Shown: piece by piece, positions 21,633 through 32,570 of the stretch
Layout of the letters: every line of letters begins with the position of its first letter
How positions within the stretch are numbered: the stretch's first letter is position 1
Source: Klebsormidium nitens
Taxonomy: Eukaryota > Streptophyta > Klebsormidiophyceae > Klebsormidiales > Klebsormidiaceae
Length of the DNA: 34,948 nucleotides
NCBI GenBank assembly: GCA_000708835.1
Contig: DF237659.1
Coordinates: 7,368-42,315, forward strand
Reading direction: 5' to 3'
Program-made: the position numbers and the translations under genes
Notes under the pieces: generated by a model
What the model saw: only the letters and a program-made list of their open reading frames with translations
What the model was told of the DNA's origin: nothing
Database searches by the model: none

Positions 21633-22109
21633 ATGCACCATGACTTCGTCAGCTGTCGTGCAATCAGCAGGGTCCATGCTATTCGATCATGCAACGAGTT
21701 TCCCATTGCTTGTGACGCAGGTGTCGCGCGCAATGATTCCCACCATTTTCCCACCCCAACGAGATGGGGCTCTCAACTTGCTCGTCTTGGCTCCTCGCCA
21801 GAGCGCGCGCTTATCTGTTGGCGGTCGCCTCGAATCTCGGACCCAATATTTGATGTGGCGGTCACGCTAGATGTAGCGGCACTGAACCTCTCTCCCGCCT
21901 CTCTGGCATGGCTGCGAGAGGTGCCCAAGGAGTTCACATGCAGCATGCCGATAGAGGGGCACTGGATAGCTTTCATCGATGCGGGGATCATCACGTACTA
22001 CAGGGAAGATCTCGCGAGAGCGAAACGGTTCAAGATGCGCCTGTGCAGACAACTTAAGGTAGATCAGACAACCACTTCATCCATTGTGCAGACGTATATG
22101 AGTCTCTAG
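21633..22109 (+). CDS. weak hypothetical ORF, possibly frameshifted
   Basis: Opens at ATG 21633 for 158 codons. The second half, from ~21845 (DVAVTLDVAALNLSPASLAW, then an IEGHWIAFIDAG segment), looks protein-like. The first half looks more protein-like in another frame (MTSSAVVQSAGSMLFDHATS from 21640), so a one-base shift near 21845 is possible. An AAG|GTAGAT site at ~22058 could be a donor. No family was recognised. Confidence 0.3.
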   Translation: MHHDFVSCRAISRVHAIRSCNEFPIACDAGVARNDSHHFPTPTRWGSQLARLGSSPERALICWRSPRISDPIFDVAVTLDVAALNLSPASLAWLREVPKEFTCSMPIEGHWIAFIDAGIITYYREDLARAKRFKMRLCRQLKVDQTTTSSIVQTYMSL

Positions 22110-22728
22110 CTTCATTTCATCCTACTTTCAGACGCTAGCTCGAGCTCGTCTCGGTCATCATGTTGGGCTTGCCAATGGAATGCGTACACATGATCACACA
22201 TCTACAAGCCTAGCCAAACAAAATCCAAACAAATCCTTCAAGTCACTCCCTATTATCCTATTTGCCGTTTGTCCTCTTTTGATTCTCCCTTTCTTCTCTT
22301 CGATCTGCTGTTTTACAGACAGCAAATTCCCCTCCTGCTTTTATCATTGGCTGAATCACAACGAGGCTGACGTACAGGTAAAGGCCTTACATTCAAGCCT
22401 CTTACTTAGCACTATATGTGCTACCGTCTCTACCATATCGGTCTGCTTCAACCTACACACAGGCAAACTTAACTACACAAATCCACACAAAATTCACACT
22501 CAATCCTGTCGCTCTAATTTTTCCGGATCCTCTTCAATCAGGGTCCACTCTCCGACTCTCCTTACGAAACTGATCCACACAATCACAGTGATCCATCTGC
22601 TGATGTGCTGGCCTGAAGGTAGGCGAGTGATCCCTCGCCGCTTCTGAAAAGGCAAAGCCTCCGTCGATCCAGATGGCGACCAGAGAGTACTCGTCCCTGG
22701 TTTGCCGTTCCTCCTCCGCTTGAACACC
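22110..22728. other. no gene recognised; 3' flank of the repeat-module gene
   Basis: A pyrimidine- and A-rich stretch (22180-22600) carries a low-complexity open frame on the plus strand with no motif. The right part is probably the 3' UTR of the minus-strand gene ending at 22729. Confidence 0.4.
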
Positions 22729-25700
22729 CTAAACGTTCACAGTCTGATTGTTGTCACCGAAAGTCATGTCCCTGAACAGAGGCGGCGCGATAATCGTTTT
22801 CTGCACCTTGCTCGTAGACGCCCCGAAGATGTCGCTGAAGAGAACGCGGTCGCCCATGGCCAGCGCGGTCAGCGCGGTCGCGCGGCAGCCGGCTGCGCGG
22901 TAAACGAGCTGGTAGCCAGCAACTCTCTGCCCGCGGGTGATTGCGCTCTTCTTGTCCACCATTTTCTGGATGACGTCAGCCGCCTGCATACCAGGTATTG
23001 ATAAGCACTCTTGGCATGTCATTCAAAAAGCTGCGTCGTTAACTTGAGCTGGATCGGCGGGCGTCCTACCGAAATGCAGGAAGCCGGATGCAGAGATGAC
23101 TGACTGTGACCTCTGATGAGAGTCTCCTCACGAAGGCATTGAAGCAAGCGTTCTCAGACCAGCCACAAAGATTGGTATCAACCGTCTGCAAAGTTTGTCA
23201 TCAGCGCAATCAACAGAAACCTATCAAAAACTTCAGGTTGCGAAAGATCCGGACGAAAGTAGATAGGTTTTGGCGCCTCTCAACCGAAATGACGTGATAC
23301 GTTTGATGGAACGGGAAAGTAGGGCGTGACCGAAAGCAGCATATGAGTTTCTGTACACCAAAGTCAGCAAACGGCAGAGACTCTTGGAGGTCAAAAAGCA
23401 AGGTCCTCAATTAAAAGAAACCAAAAAAGCCGCTCGGCGTTCGCCCACCTGAGAGTCGGCAGCGGCCGCGACTGCCTCTGTCTTCGCCTGTTGCACCAAG
23501 TCGGTGGTAGCTTTGCCATCTAGGTCTCGCGTCGAGTTCAGCACACTCTGAGCGGCAGCCTGGAAAGCACCCTGGGCGGCGCCGATAGCCAACGGGGTAA
23601 CCGTCTGGAGTTTGAAAGAGAGCCCAGTTCAGAAAGGGATTGAGGTGCATAGTCGTGGTCTTGAGCGAGTCGAAAAAGGCGGTCAAGGTTTGCTAACGTT
23701 TTCCCCGCAGAAAGAAGAAGACAGCGTGTTGAGGCTTCCTGGTTCAAAGCCGAGACAACAGCCAATCCCTATTGTTTCTGGGGCATGAACCCTCTTTCAA
23801 GAAGCTTATTCTAAGGGCAGCAAAGCTCACACGAAGCGAGCGAAGGCGCCAAAGCCTGTGGGCAAGCAGTACACTGCAAGATCTACCTTGAGTATTTGCG
23901 AAGCCCTTACCATACACGATCTGACCGGGAGAAGACTGTATAATTCAGTGTCGAAAACTCACCTTCAGCATGTCGGAGAAGAAGCCTCGCTTGTCACCGA
24001 CCGGCACTTTGCCGGCGCTCAGTGCGACAGACGGACTTGTGGGTTTGGCGACGTTCACCAGCGCGTCAAACAGGCCGATGTCGCCGGCACCAAGCGCGAC
24101 GACAGCCGCAGCGTCAAGTCCGTTCTGTCCGTTGGAGGCGAGTACGGACTTGTACAGAGAAACCTTGTCCACCGCTGTTGCCCCGCTGAACAGGTCGCTG
24201 ACCTTGGACTTTGTCTGCACCGAAAGCAACGAAAAAGAGTTAGTTTTGAGAAGAGTCGCTTCCTTGAAGGAAGGCTTCGCAATTGATATCTTCCAGTAAA
24301 CGTTCGTCCTTGGATCAGTCGGTCCATACTAGTCACGTGCCGTATTCTTTCGGCATTTGTTTGAAAAGATACTTTTGTAGCTCTTGGAAACGCATGCCTT
24401 CCTTCCAATAAGGCCTCCTCATTGAAGAGAGCCTCGAGTGTTTGAAACACGAACAGACGGAGTGAAGAGATTGTTGGTGGAATCAGCTTTGAACCGCAGA
24501 GTCTTCACGAACTAGAGAGGGCGCAAGAAGACCGCTCAACAGGCCACCCACCTGCTCGTCTTTCACCATTGATAGGGCCACCTGGCGGGCTCCCTGTGTC
24601 GCTTCATCTCCCAGGGATCGCTCTCCAAGCGCCTTCACGTAGTCGCTGACGTGTGAGGTGCCAAGAGTGACGCCGTTGAGGATGTTCTCAAGCGCGGCCG
24701 CGCCTGGCCCGCCTAAGACGGCGGTCAGCTGGTCGCGCGCGGCGGGTTCAAGGTCGCGCGACATGCCGGACAGGGCGCCGTTCATTGCTCCCAAGAGCGC
24801 TCCCTTTCCCACGCTCAGGAGGCTGTCGAACAAGCCCCGGTTGTTGGCCGCGAGGGCTGTGAGAGCGGTGACTGAGGGGCCTGCCCGCGCGTAGAGAGCG
24901 CAGTAGGCGGCTGTGTCGTTGGCGCCGGTGGAGATCAGGTCGGTTGCCGCTTTGACCGCCTGCAAGCGGAGGTTTGAGGTTTACGGTTTGAGGTTCGAGG
25001 AGGTTCAAGTAGAGAGGCGGAGGGGGTTTTGCGCTGCTCCGCATCCTCCACTAAGAAGAGTCCTGCGGCCGGCTACGCGCTCGAGATGAGATGGCTGTCT
25101 GATGGCATTAGGGCGGCCCGTCGACGGCTCGGCATGACCAAAATAGAGAGCGGTGAATCAATCTTTCACACACCCTTTCAAGACGACGATGGCGGTGGCA
25201 CGAGGATCAACTTCAGTGAGGGCTGCGCTTGAGCAGTGAGGGCTGCGCTTGAGCAATCTGCTTGCTATTGCTGTCTATCACTTCAGTTTCGGTAGGGACG
25301 AGCGTGCGGGCGTTTCGACAACGAAACTTTCGTAGCTAACAGGGGCGGAAGCGGAGGGTTCGGATTCAACAGGGGAACAAAAGTAAAGACATCTACTTTT
25401 GTCAAAGTGGCTTACCTGGCTGTCGGTAACTGTCTTCCGGATGACGTCAAGGGCATGCATCTTGAGGTCGTCGCTGCTCAGCTGGCTGCGCTTCGAGCTC
25501 AACAACGCGAGGGCAGTGTTGAGGACCGGCTCCTCCTGGCGCCGGCTGCCTGCGACCGGTAGGTCACGGCTGAGCGCGCTGTTGACCGCGCCGTTGACCG
25601 CGCCAATCGCAATCGGCTTCAGGAAGTCGAAGACGTCACCAAAAAGGCTGCGGTCCATTCCGTCGACAACGAGAGCGCGGGCTGGGCCGCCAATTGCGGC

Positions 25701-28120
25701 TGTGAGAGCAATGTTGGCGACAGGGACGAGGATGCTGAGCACGCTGTCAAAGAAGCCGCGGTCGCCGGCCGCAAGCGCGGTCAAGGCCGCGACCTTGGGA
25801 CCCGCAGTGTCGACTATAGTGTGGTACAGCTGGGTGCGCCGGGGCGCCCCCATAAGGAGCGAGTTGTCGACCAGCTGCTGGACGGTGTCGGAGGCCTGAA
25901 AGGGTTGAAAAAGGCGATGGAGCGGGCGTGCAAGAATTGGAGTGATGCCTGAGGAGTACCTCACTTGGTTTGTGCTTGCTAGCGAAGTCAATGCTTACCT
26001 ACGTTCATTCCAAAAAAGTAACTGAAAGGAGGACTTACAAGGAATGAGCCCTTGCATTTGCAAAGCCAAAGCAATGCAAGCCACCAAGCTAATATACACA
26101 AGTCGGCTGAGCTGAAGTTGGCCCCCAACTACTACCGTCTAATCTACTCGGGCCGCACTTTCCGGTAGGTGACTTGGGTGCAGCTTTTTGCATGAGAACA
26201 CAGGCAAAATTCTTGTTATACCATGCCCAACTGGCAGAAGGAAGATAGACTCACCCCGGGCGTGTCGCCAGCCACCTTCTGCACTACTCGCAGCGCCTGC
26301 GCGCGCACAGCTGGATCGCCCAGGTCGCGCGCCCCGAAGGTGGAGATGGCGTTGGTCAGGAGCCCGTCGTACAAGCCGTTGCCGGTATGCGCACTCAGGT
26401 CCCGAGAGGCGAAAAGGCTCAGACCCGCCCCCACAATGTCCCCGAAGAGATCACGGTTGTAGGGATCGTCGGTAGACAGGTCGCGGCCGCCAAATGCACC
26501 ATTGACAGCTCCCTGCAAACAGATCTTCGTCTATCGATGCTTCTCCCGGGGATGATTGGATGATGATTCTGTCAGAGAAATCGAAGCTGGTACCACGTAT
26601 GTGGGCACCAGTTCACGAGAAGCTGGCATAATCTGCTCAGCAATGATGAGCAGAGAAGTCATGTCCTGTTGAAGAACACAGTGAGCTGCTTTCATCAGAA
26701 CAACCAACTTTCGTTGATTACTTCGTTCATTTGTTGATCGTACGTGCCAAGCCAAGCCGTTGGTTCCAAGCGGAAATATTGGGCACAGCAGATTTCCATC
26801 ACTCTCAATTCCTTAATTCCCTTCAACTTACGGAGAGAGCGGCTAGGCCGATGTTCTTCAGAGAGTCGAAAAGCCCGCGGTCGCCCGCCGCCAGCGCGAC
26901 GAGCGCGGCCGCCTTGGGTCCCGCACGATTGTAAACGAGCTTGTAGCCGCGACGCTTGGCATCGTAGGAAAGGGTGCCTCCCGCAGGGTTGGCGAGCTGC
27001 TGTGCCGCTGAAATCACCTGACGTGACAAGAAGATGGACAAGTCTAAGGGACACTCTCACAGATCCACTCAGGGAAGTGAACAAGTGAAGGATACTGCAA
27101 ATGTTGCCCTTCGCGAGTAATCTGCCGCAACCATCATTTATGCACCTGAAAGCCAACGTGGATGGGCTTGCAAAGTGCTGAAAAGGACAGTACATAGTCA
27201 GAGACAATGACGGAGCGTAATGCTTAGAAGTATTGGACCTTGATCTCTTGACATTATTGACACTTGCCAAGAGCCTACTGCGTTCGGACATTCGGCTCAA
27301 AAGTATCCTACTTCAGCAACAGCGGCTAAGAAGGATGAGGTTTTCCTTTGAATCACTTGCGCTCAAACCTCCACTTTTTGCAACTGTAAGTTTGCAACAG
27401 GCCTGAGTAGAAATAGGTACCCAAGTCATCGTCCTAACGACAAAAATTGCACTAGCAAATGCTTTGTTGAAAGAAGTTTTCATGCTTGGTTGTGATTGTC
27501 ACAACACTCACCTCAGGATCGGCGACGAAGTTCTGAACAATGGCAAGGGCCTGCTCTTTGACTCCCGTTTTAGGACCAGCCATATCGCGAGTCGCCGCAT
27601 CCAAAATCTGGATTGCCGTTCCCAGAAGACCGTCAAAGAGGCCGCGCGGCCGCCCGCCGCCACCCACCACGCTTCGAATTCCGATGGCACCTTGGAGCGC
27701 ACCAGCGGCCATGCCGGCCGCGCCTGAGCCCACACCTCCGAGGGCGCCCTGGAGCGCGCCAGCGGCCATTGGCTTGACCGTGCTCCAGAGGTCGTCGAAG
27801 AAGCCACGCTCGTCTGCCGGCATGCGCGTGAGCGCGCCCAGCGCGTCATTGATGACGTCAGCAAGTCCGCTCTGGACGTCCGCCGCCAAGCCCGATGGAA
27901 CAAGGGGATCAGCGACCCAGACGGCAGCAGAACGGAGTTGGGTGTGCTCAGGGAGAAGCGTAAGGGCGTCGTCGAAGAGCGCGCAGTCGCCGGCAGCAAG
28001 CGCGGTAAGTGCGGTGACGGTGGGACCGGCCAGGGTGTTGAGGGCCTGATACTCAGCCGCCTTCTGGGCGGAGTGAAGGTTTCCCACGGAACTGGCAAGG
28101 GCGCTCACGGCGGACTTCAC
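22729..28120 (-). CDS. multi-module Ala/Leu/Gly-rich repeat protein, probably the C-terminal part of the metacaspase gene
   Basis: Eight exons on the minus strand: 28120-27512, 27017-26832, 26512-26255, 25895-25416, 24959-24552, 24214-23963, 23604-23449, 22983-22729. Every one is a multiple of three, begins after AG and ends before GT, and all junctions are phase 0. Together they give 867 residues ending at a stop at 22729. The sequence is six related modules: a start helix, a Tyr-rich stretch, the signature AGPxxTALTALAAGDRGLFD, a GA(V/M/L)(N/Q)GA(F/L/V) segment, an RDL motif, and an end helix such as IVQNFVADPE, VIRKTVTDSQ or LSMVKDEQ. I do not recognise the family. No signal peptide, Cys pattern or obvious transmembrane segment is seen. 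There is no credible independent start: the first exon begins at a splice acceptor, and the exon upstream belongs to the metacaspase. Confidence 0.85.
22730..28120 (-). repeat. six tandem protein-coding modules
   Basis: Module 1: 28120-27512 (203 aa, one exon). Module 2: 27017-26832 plus 26512-26255 (148 aa). Module 3: 25895-25416 (160 aa). Module 4: 24959-24552 (136 aa). Module 5: 24214-23963 plus 23604-23449 (136 aa). Module 6: 22983-22729 (84 aa, lacks the second half). Signatures in order: LAGPTVTALTALAAGDCALF, RAGPKAAALVALAAGDRGLF, TAGPKVAALTALAAGDRGFF, RAGPSVTALTALAANNRGLF, NGLDAAAVVALGAGDIGLF, AAGCRATALTALAMGDRVLF. In the two split modules the intron falls just before the GA-x-x-GAF segment (LAALS|GAVNGAF and DMLK|TVTPLAIGAAQGAF). 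Confidence 0.9.
25214..25253. repeat. 20-bp perfect tandem duplication in an intron
   Basis: CAGTGAGGGCTGCGCTTGAG occurs twice in direct succession, in the intron between modules 3 and 4. Confidence 0.85.
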
Positions 28121-28404
28121 CTGTGCGGTGGAGTGAAGACGGGTCAACACGTCATCTGGTGGCATTAAGGAGTGCCCGGCAAAGCGCGCGTGTACAAATG
28201 TAGACCTTTTACTCCTTGAGGTCAAAACTTCAAAAAACACTCAGGACAGCACGCCCCCGAAATGATCATACTGCTCAAGTACGTGTTTAAAGCTTTGAAA
28301 GAGGCGAACAAGAGCGGCTGACAAACTTTGTGGCCGAATGCATTGGCACGCGATTTGGAGGCGCCTGCATAGCTCCTGAAATCATGAGAGTCTTACCTTC
28401 TGAG

Positions 28405-31248
28405 TCACGGTGTGTTGGTGATTTGCGCCAGCGCCCACTTCTTGTTCACAGCAGACTCCAAATCACCGGTCGCAGGAAGGCCAGGCAACTTCAAGAGAAG
28501 GCTTGTCAGACGCCCCAGGCCCGGCGGTGGCACCGCCATATCCCGTGTCTTTGATGGTGTAAAGGGAGCCAGGAAGGGAGTCTGCACCCGGTCGCTCATG
28601 CAGTTCACGTTCGGGATTTGAGGCCGGCCGTTGGCTTGGAGGTCAGCCAGGATAAGCTTCTTCAAGCCCGCAATCCCGAGGGTCCTGGCTTTAGGGGCCT
28701 CTCCGTAAAGGAAGTAGCTGAAGGCGCCGTAGGCGTTGAACTCCTGTGCAGGCTCCTCAAAGCGGCAGGCCGAGAGCACAGTCGGGGAATCCTGCAGTGG
28801 AGAGCGACCGGGATTGTCGCTTGATTGTAATTCTGTCACAGATGATTAATCCTTTGTGCTTAGCACGATTGAGTAGGAAAACGACCAAGTTAGCCAGGTG
28901 AAAAGCTAGCCACTCGTTCACAACCAACCAACCGTGCGTGTTGCCTGCAGTCACTTCGTGCACATCTTTCTAAACCTTAATCAGGCGGCCCAAATCCATA
29001 ACCTTAATTACCTGATTGCTGGAAGTCACGGTGAAAAGGTTGCTGATAGTCGGGGCTGCAGTGGGTGCGAGGTCTCGGGCAGCGCTGTGGGCCTTCATTG
29101 CCCCGTGTTCGATGAAAGGGTTGGGGTTGGGAAGGTATCGAATCACGGGTGCAGAGACCTGGGTGCTGGGCAGGTCACGGGTGGCTGCAAAAGTGCGGAC
29201 AGAGTCTTCATGTTGACACAACCGCAACGGTGCTTACTAAGTTGGATGCAATTACAGGTTAGCCTCAAGGGCATTGTCGAAACAGCACATGGGCAAAGGT
29301 CCAACTGCACAAAGAAGTCCTTCTCAAAAGACTACAGCGTACATATCTTCTCGTCAATTGGAAGTTGCTTTTGCTAACTAATCCAACAAGCGACACGGGC
29401 AACATGCTCAGACTATGCTAGCGTCGCTTGTAGTGCTACCTAGCTTTCATCACACATTCTCAGGACGCAACCGACGTGGAGTCTCCACCCTAGCTCAAAC
29501 TCTGAGGTCATTAAGGAGGACTTGCGGCACCCACCTTTTGCGCCAGAGTGGCAGCAGTCCAGGATGAGGTACACGCTGACGCCCTTGGACAGGCTATCAA
29601 AAGCTCCCTTGAATTCGGTGTCCAACAAGCAGTTGTTGAAGACACCGGTCTTGCTGTCAATCTCGATGTCTGAAGGAACCAGGATGGCAGTCTTGTCGCT
29701 CACAAGGGGTTACTGCAAAAGACATCAATTTACGCTGTTTCGAAGTCGTTCGGAACGTTGATACAAGGGGTAACAACGACCTACTCTCCGAGACACATGG
29801 CCAGCTTCAAAGCAAGCATGCTACGAGATTGTCTGAACTCTTTGTGCGCTGTACACAAACAAAGTCAAGGTCTTCATTTACATGGAAGAATCGACCAATA
29901 CATGTGGCTGCACATGGCTGTTGTGGCCCCTTCTGACTTACATGCCTAAAAGTGTCTATCTATTGGAGAGTCAAAAATGGTGAACACACCCTGGCAAACA
30001 AAGGGCAACCAACGAGGCAAATAGCACGAGACTGGCGTGAAAAGGGCCGGAGATAGAGCCGGCATCAGTCTGACGATGAGAACCGGTTCCTATAACCAAG
30101 CAGCAAACGATTATTGAAGGGGCCCATGATCACCTGAGCCCCATGGCCACTGTAATGAAACACGAGCAAGTCCCCGGCCTTTGCCCCGGTGACCAATCTT
30201 TCAGGGCCTTCAAGATGTTGGTCTTCGTTGGCAGGGTGTCCTTGGAGTACAGCGTGGACTGGGGGTCGTCAACCAACGTCTGCAGACAATCAACCACTTG
30301 CTTTTAGTCATTCTGGAACCTGCCAGTGCCTTTCAGTTACGCAAAGTTATCAGGAAGGGCAACAACACACAATCTTCCATTTCCTAGCCTTACTGAGTAG
30401 GTGAGCGCACTGCCGCGACAGCTGGACGCAAGTCAGAATTCTCTAGATTAAGAAGTGGCCCTGCTTGTTTGAATAGGACAAGGGGAGGACAAGCTGCCAG
30501 CTAATAATATGCTCATGTGTTGAGAAACTGAACATCTGCAAACCACATCACTGCAAATGAGGTTGCTTTTATTCACGAGCCCTTGTATTCTCAGCTCAGC
30601 ACAATTCTTCTTCTGAAGCGATCATTAAAAGACCCCGGATTCAACGGTCCGCAAAAGCATCCTACGTCTTGACTGATCATGGAGAACGCAACTTAGCTTA
30701 TAATCAGATTCAACCTGACGTGATATGATTCAAGGATTACCCTTTTGCATTAGTCTCCTCTAAGTTTAAATGAGAAATTTCAGCAAGAAAGGGAAGCCCA
30801 TGTAGCTTACCTTGATGTTACTGGTGTCGAAGCCGTATGATTGCACGAGTGTAGTCTTGGCAAGGACAACGTCGTTCACGCAGCCGCTCAGTGGGGGCAC
30901 ATTTGCCGTGCCCTGGTAGTTGCAGCCCACGAGGAGAGCCGCCTTCTTCATCCCGGGAAGGGCATTGGGGGGAGCAATCGAGGAATTAGCCATGGAGGAA
31001 GCTGGGAAGGGCCTGATAGAATGCAGGCACTGCTTGTCAAATGCAGAAAGAGTGAGAGGACGGTTGGAGAAAGGTGCGGGGCCTTGAGCCTGGGGAGTTT
31101 GCGAAGGATTGCGAATGCTGTTGGGAGCTCGATTGCAAAAGGAGTCTTTGATGGTGCGCAAGTTTTGGAGATCAGCAGCCGCTTTTATAGCCTGCGGCTG
31201 AGCTCGTTTCAATTTGCCAAGTCCACTAGGACTTCGAGTCGGCATCAT
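28405..31248 (-). CDS. metacaspase, type I-like (C14 caspase fold), with frame breaks
   Basis: Metacaspases are Cys-His proteases that cleave after Arg or Lys. Exons on the minus strand: 31248-30811, 30279-30134, 29712-29535, 29184-29012, 28791-28405. Exon 1 has KAALLVGCNYQG and LSGCVNDVVLAK; exon 2 encodes LVFHYSGHGAQ with the catalytic His; exon 3 has LILDCCHSGAK with the catalytic Cys; exon 5 has VLSACRFEEP and YGAFSYFLYGE of the p10 part. Oddities: exon 2 is 146 nt and lacks one base (GATTGG for GATTTGG, ~30203), so the His motif is out of frame; exon 3 begins with TAA at its only clear acceptor; exon 5 ends at TGA 28405 just before a strong donor at 28396. There are two possible starts. 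ATG 31248 gives a 94-residue Pro/Gln/Arg-rich extension. ATG 30993 (MANSSIAPP) has a TATA-like site ~190 nt upstream. No LSD1-type zinc finger is seen. Confidence 0.87.
31182..31189 (-). promoter_or_regulatory. candidate TATA box for the metacaspase
   Basis: The minus strand reads GGCTATAAAAGCGG, about 190 nt upstream of the ATG at 30993. If it is real, translation starts at 30993 rather than at 31248, and the longer N-terminal extension is not made. Confidence 0.35.
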
Positions 31249-32454
31249 TCATTGCGTGAACTCTGAAGGCCTTGCTTGGGGACCAGATCACCCACGGAAA
31301 GGACTTTGCCGGAAGGTGCTCTACCTCCGGCCCGGGGCTTGCCCCGGCCGACGTACCGTGCCGGGGTGCCAGGCGCGCCAACATGATTAAAGTAGCGCTG
31401 AGTGCACCTCTCGACAGCTGGGGCCCCGGGGCGTTACGATGGTTCCCCGACCTGCCGCCCCGGGGAGCTTAAGAGCTGTACTGCCGCCCCCATCTGGCAC
31501 TCTGCCAGCATCCCTTGAAAATCTCCGCTGCGATCAGTACCGTACTCGGTACTGGATCACTAAATGCTTCTTGACAAGTTGAAAGTTCTTGTTTGACTAT
31601 CAAAGCATGTCGGTGCATTATGGCTCTCGAGCTGCCGCCTGGGAAGCTAGTAAAAGCAAATATCTTCAGCGTGCGGAGTTATTTCCTGTACCTAGCTGTA
31701 CCTAGCTGTGCCGTACGCTACCTTATACCGGTACCAGCCGCCCTGCAAAATGTCTTTAGTTGTAGGACTGTGTTAGTCCTGCGAAAATTTGAAGGTAACA
31801 TGGACTCCGGCTTGTGAATCGTATTGTATTTTCCAGTGTTACCAGTTGCAATCGACCCTCGCGAGTCGCCAGACGCCGGATTCCTGGACGTTTGGAAGTA
31901 CCGGCCGGACAGCTGGGAAATTCCACCTATTAGATAGTCTCGTTTGGAATCAATTTGCGCCATGTGGACCCCATGTGGAGTACGGCATCATGTCATACCA
32001 CCAGCAGTCTGATGCTTGCAGTCCCTGCGCTATGCCTGGCAGTACGTCGACGGTACGTTTGTACTGGCGTTCAAAGCAGTACCTAGTAACTAGTCATGCA
32101 GACTAGGTACTGCCAGTACTGCCCACCTAATACCTATTATAGAGTAGTTAGTACTAACACGCATGCGAAAGTGGTGGCACAACAATGAATTTTGCACTTA
32201 AATTACCTAAGACTTAGGTCATTGCATCTGCTGTTGACATCAGCACCTGCACCTGACTTCCATGTGCATAATGGATCTCAATCGAGACGCAGAGCTGGTG
32301 CAGCGGAGGAGTGCAGTGAAACTGCCGCACGTACTGGCCAGCCTGGCCGGGCGGTACCTACTTTGCAAGGTACTGTGCTGGATCCTGCACGTACTGCGAC
32401 TGTGCTTCCGTATGACGTCGCTCTAGCCTCTGAGTCAGCTCTCTTCACTGACTC
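31249..32454. other. intergenic, with GC-rich palindromic stretch
   Basis: From ~31320 to 31470 there are several CCCCGG/CCGGGG blocks (GCCCGGGGCTTGCCCCGGCC; GGGGCCCCGGGGC; CCGCCCCGGGGAGC) that can fold locally. They resemble in flavour the foldback cluster near 18.2 kb. From 31680 to 32130 the sequence is rich in GTACC/GTACT words. No gene is recognised. Confidence 0.5.
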
Positions 32455-32570
32455 ATGGTGTCATCTCAGCAGTCATGGTGTCATCCCAGCACTTACTATA
32501 TGGTGTCATCTCAGCAGTCATGGTGTCATCCCAGCACTTACTATATGGTGTCATCTCAGCAGTCATGGAC
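32455..32570. repeat. 45-bp tandem repeat (2.5 copies) with internal half-units
   Basis: ATGGTGTCATCTCAGCAGTC starts at 32455, 32500 and 32545. Half-units (ATGGTGTCATCCCAGCAC) occur at 32475 and 32520. Related degenerate units (TGGTGTCA, CAGCAGT) continue to ~32670. It yields short repetitive open frames that are not taken as genes. Confidence 0.9.

Noticed and set aside
22180-22647. 155-codon plus-strand open frame
   Set aside because: Low-complexity, pyrimidine-rich stretch with no motif or splice context.
22729-28120. Relationship of GLFD segments to frog skin peptides
   Set aside because: The similarity is four residues plus helix character; this is compositional and gives no evidence of homology.
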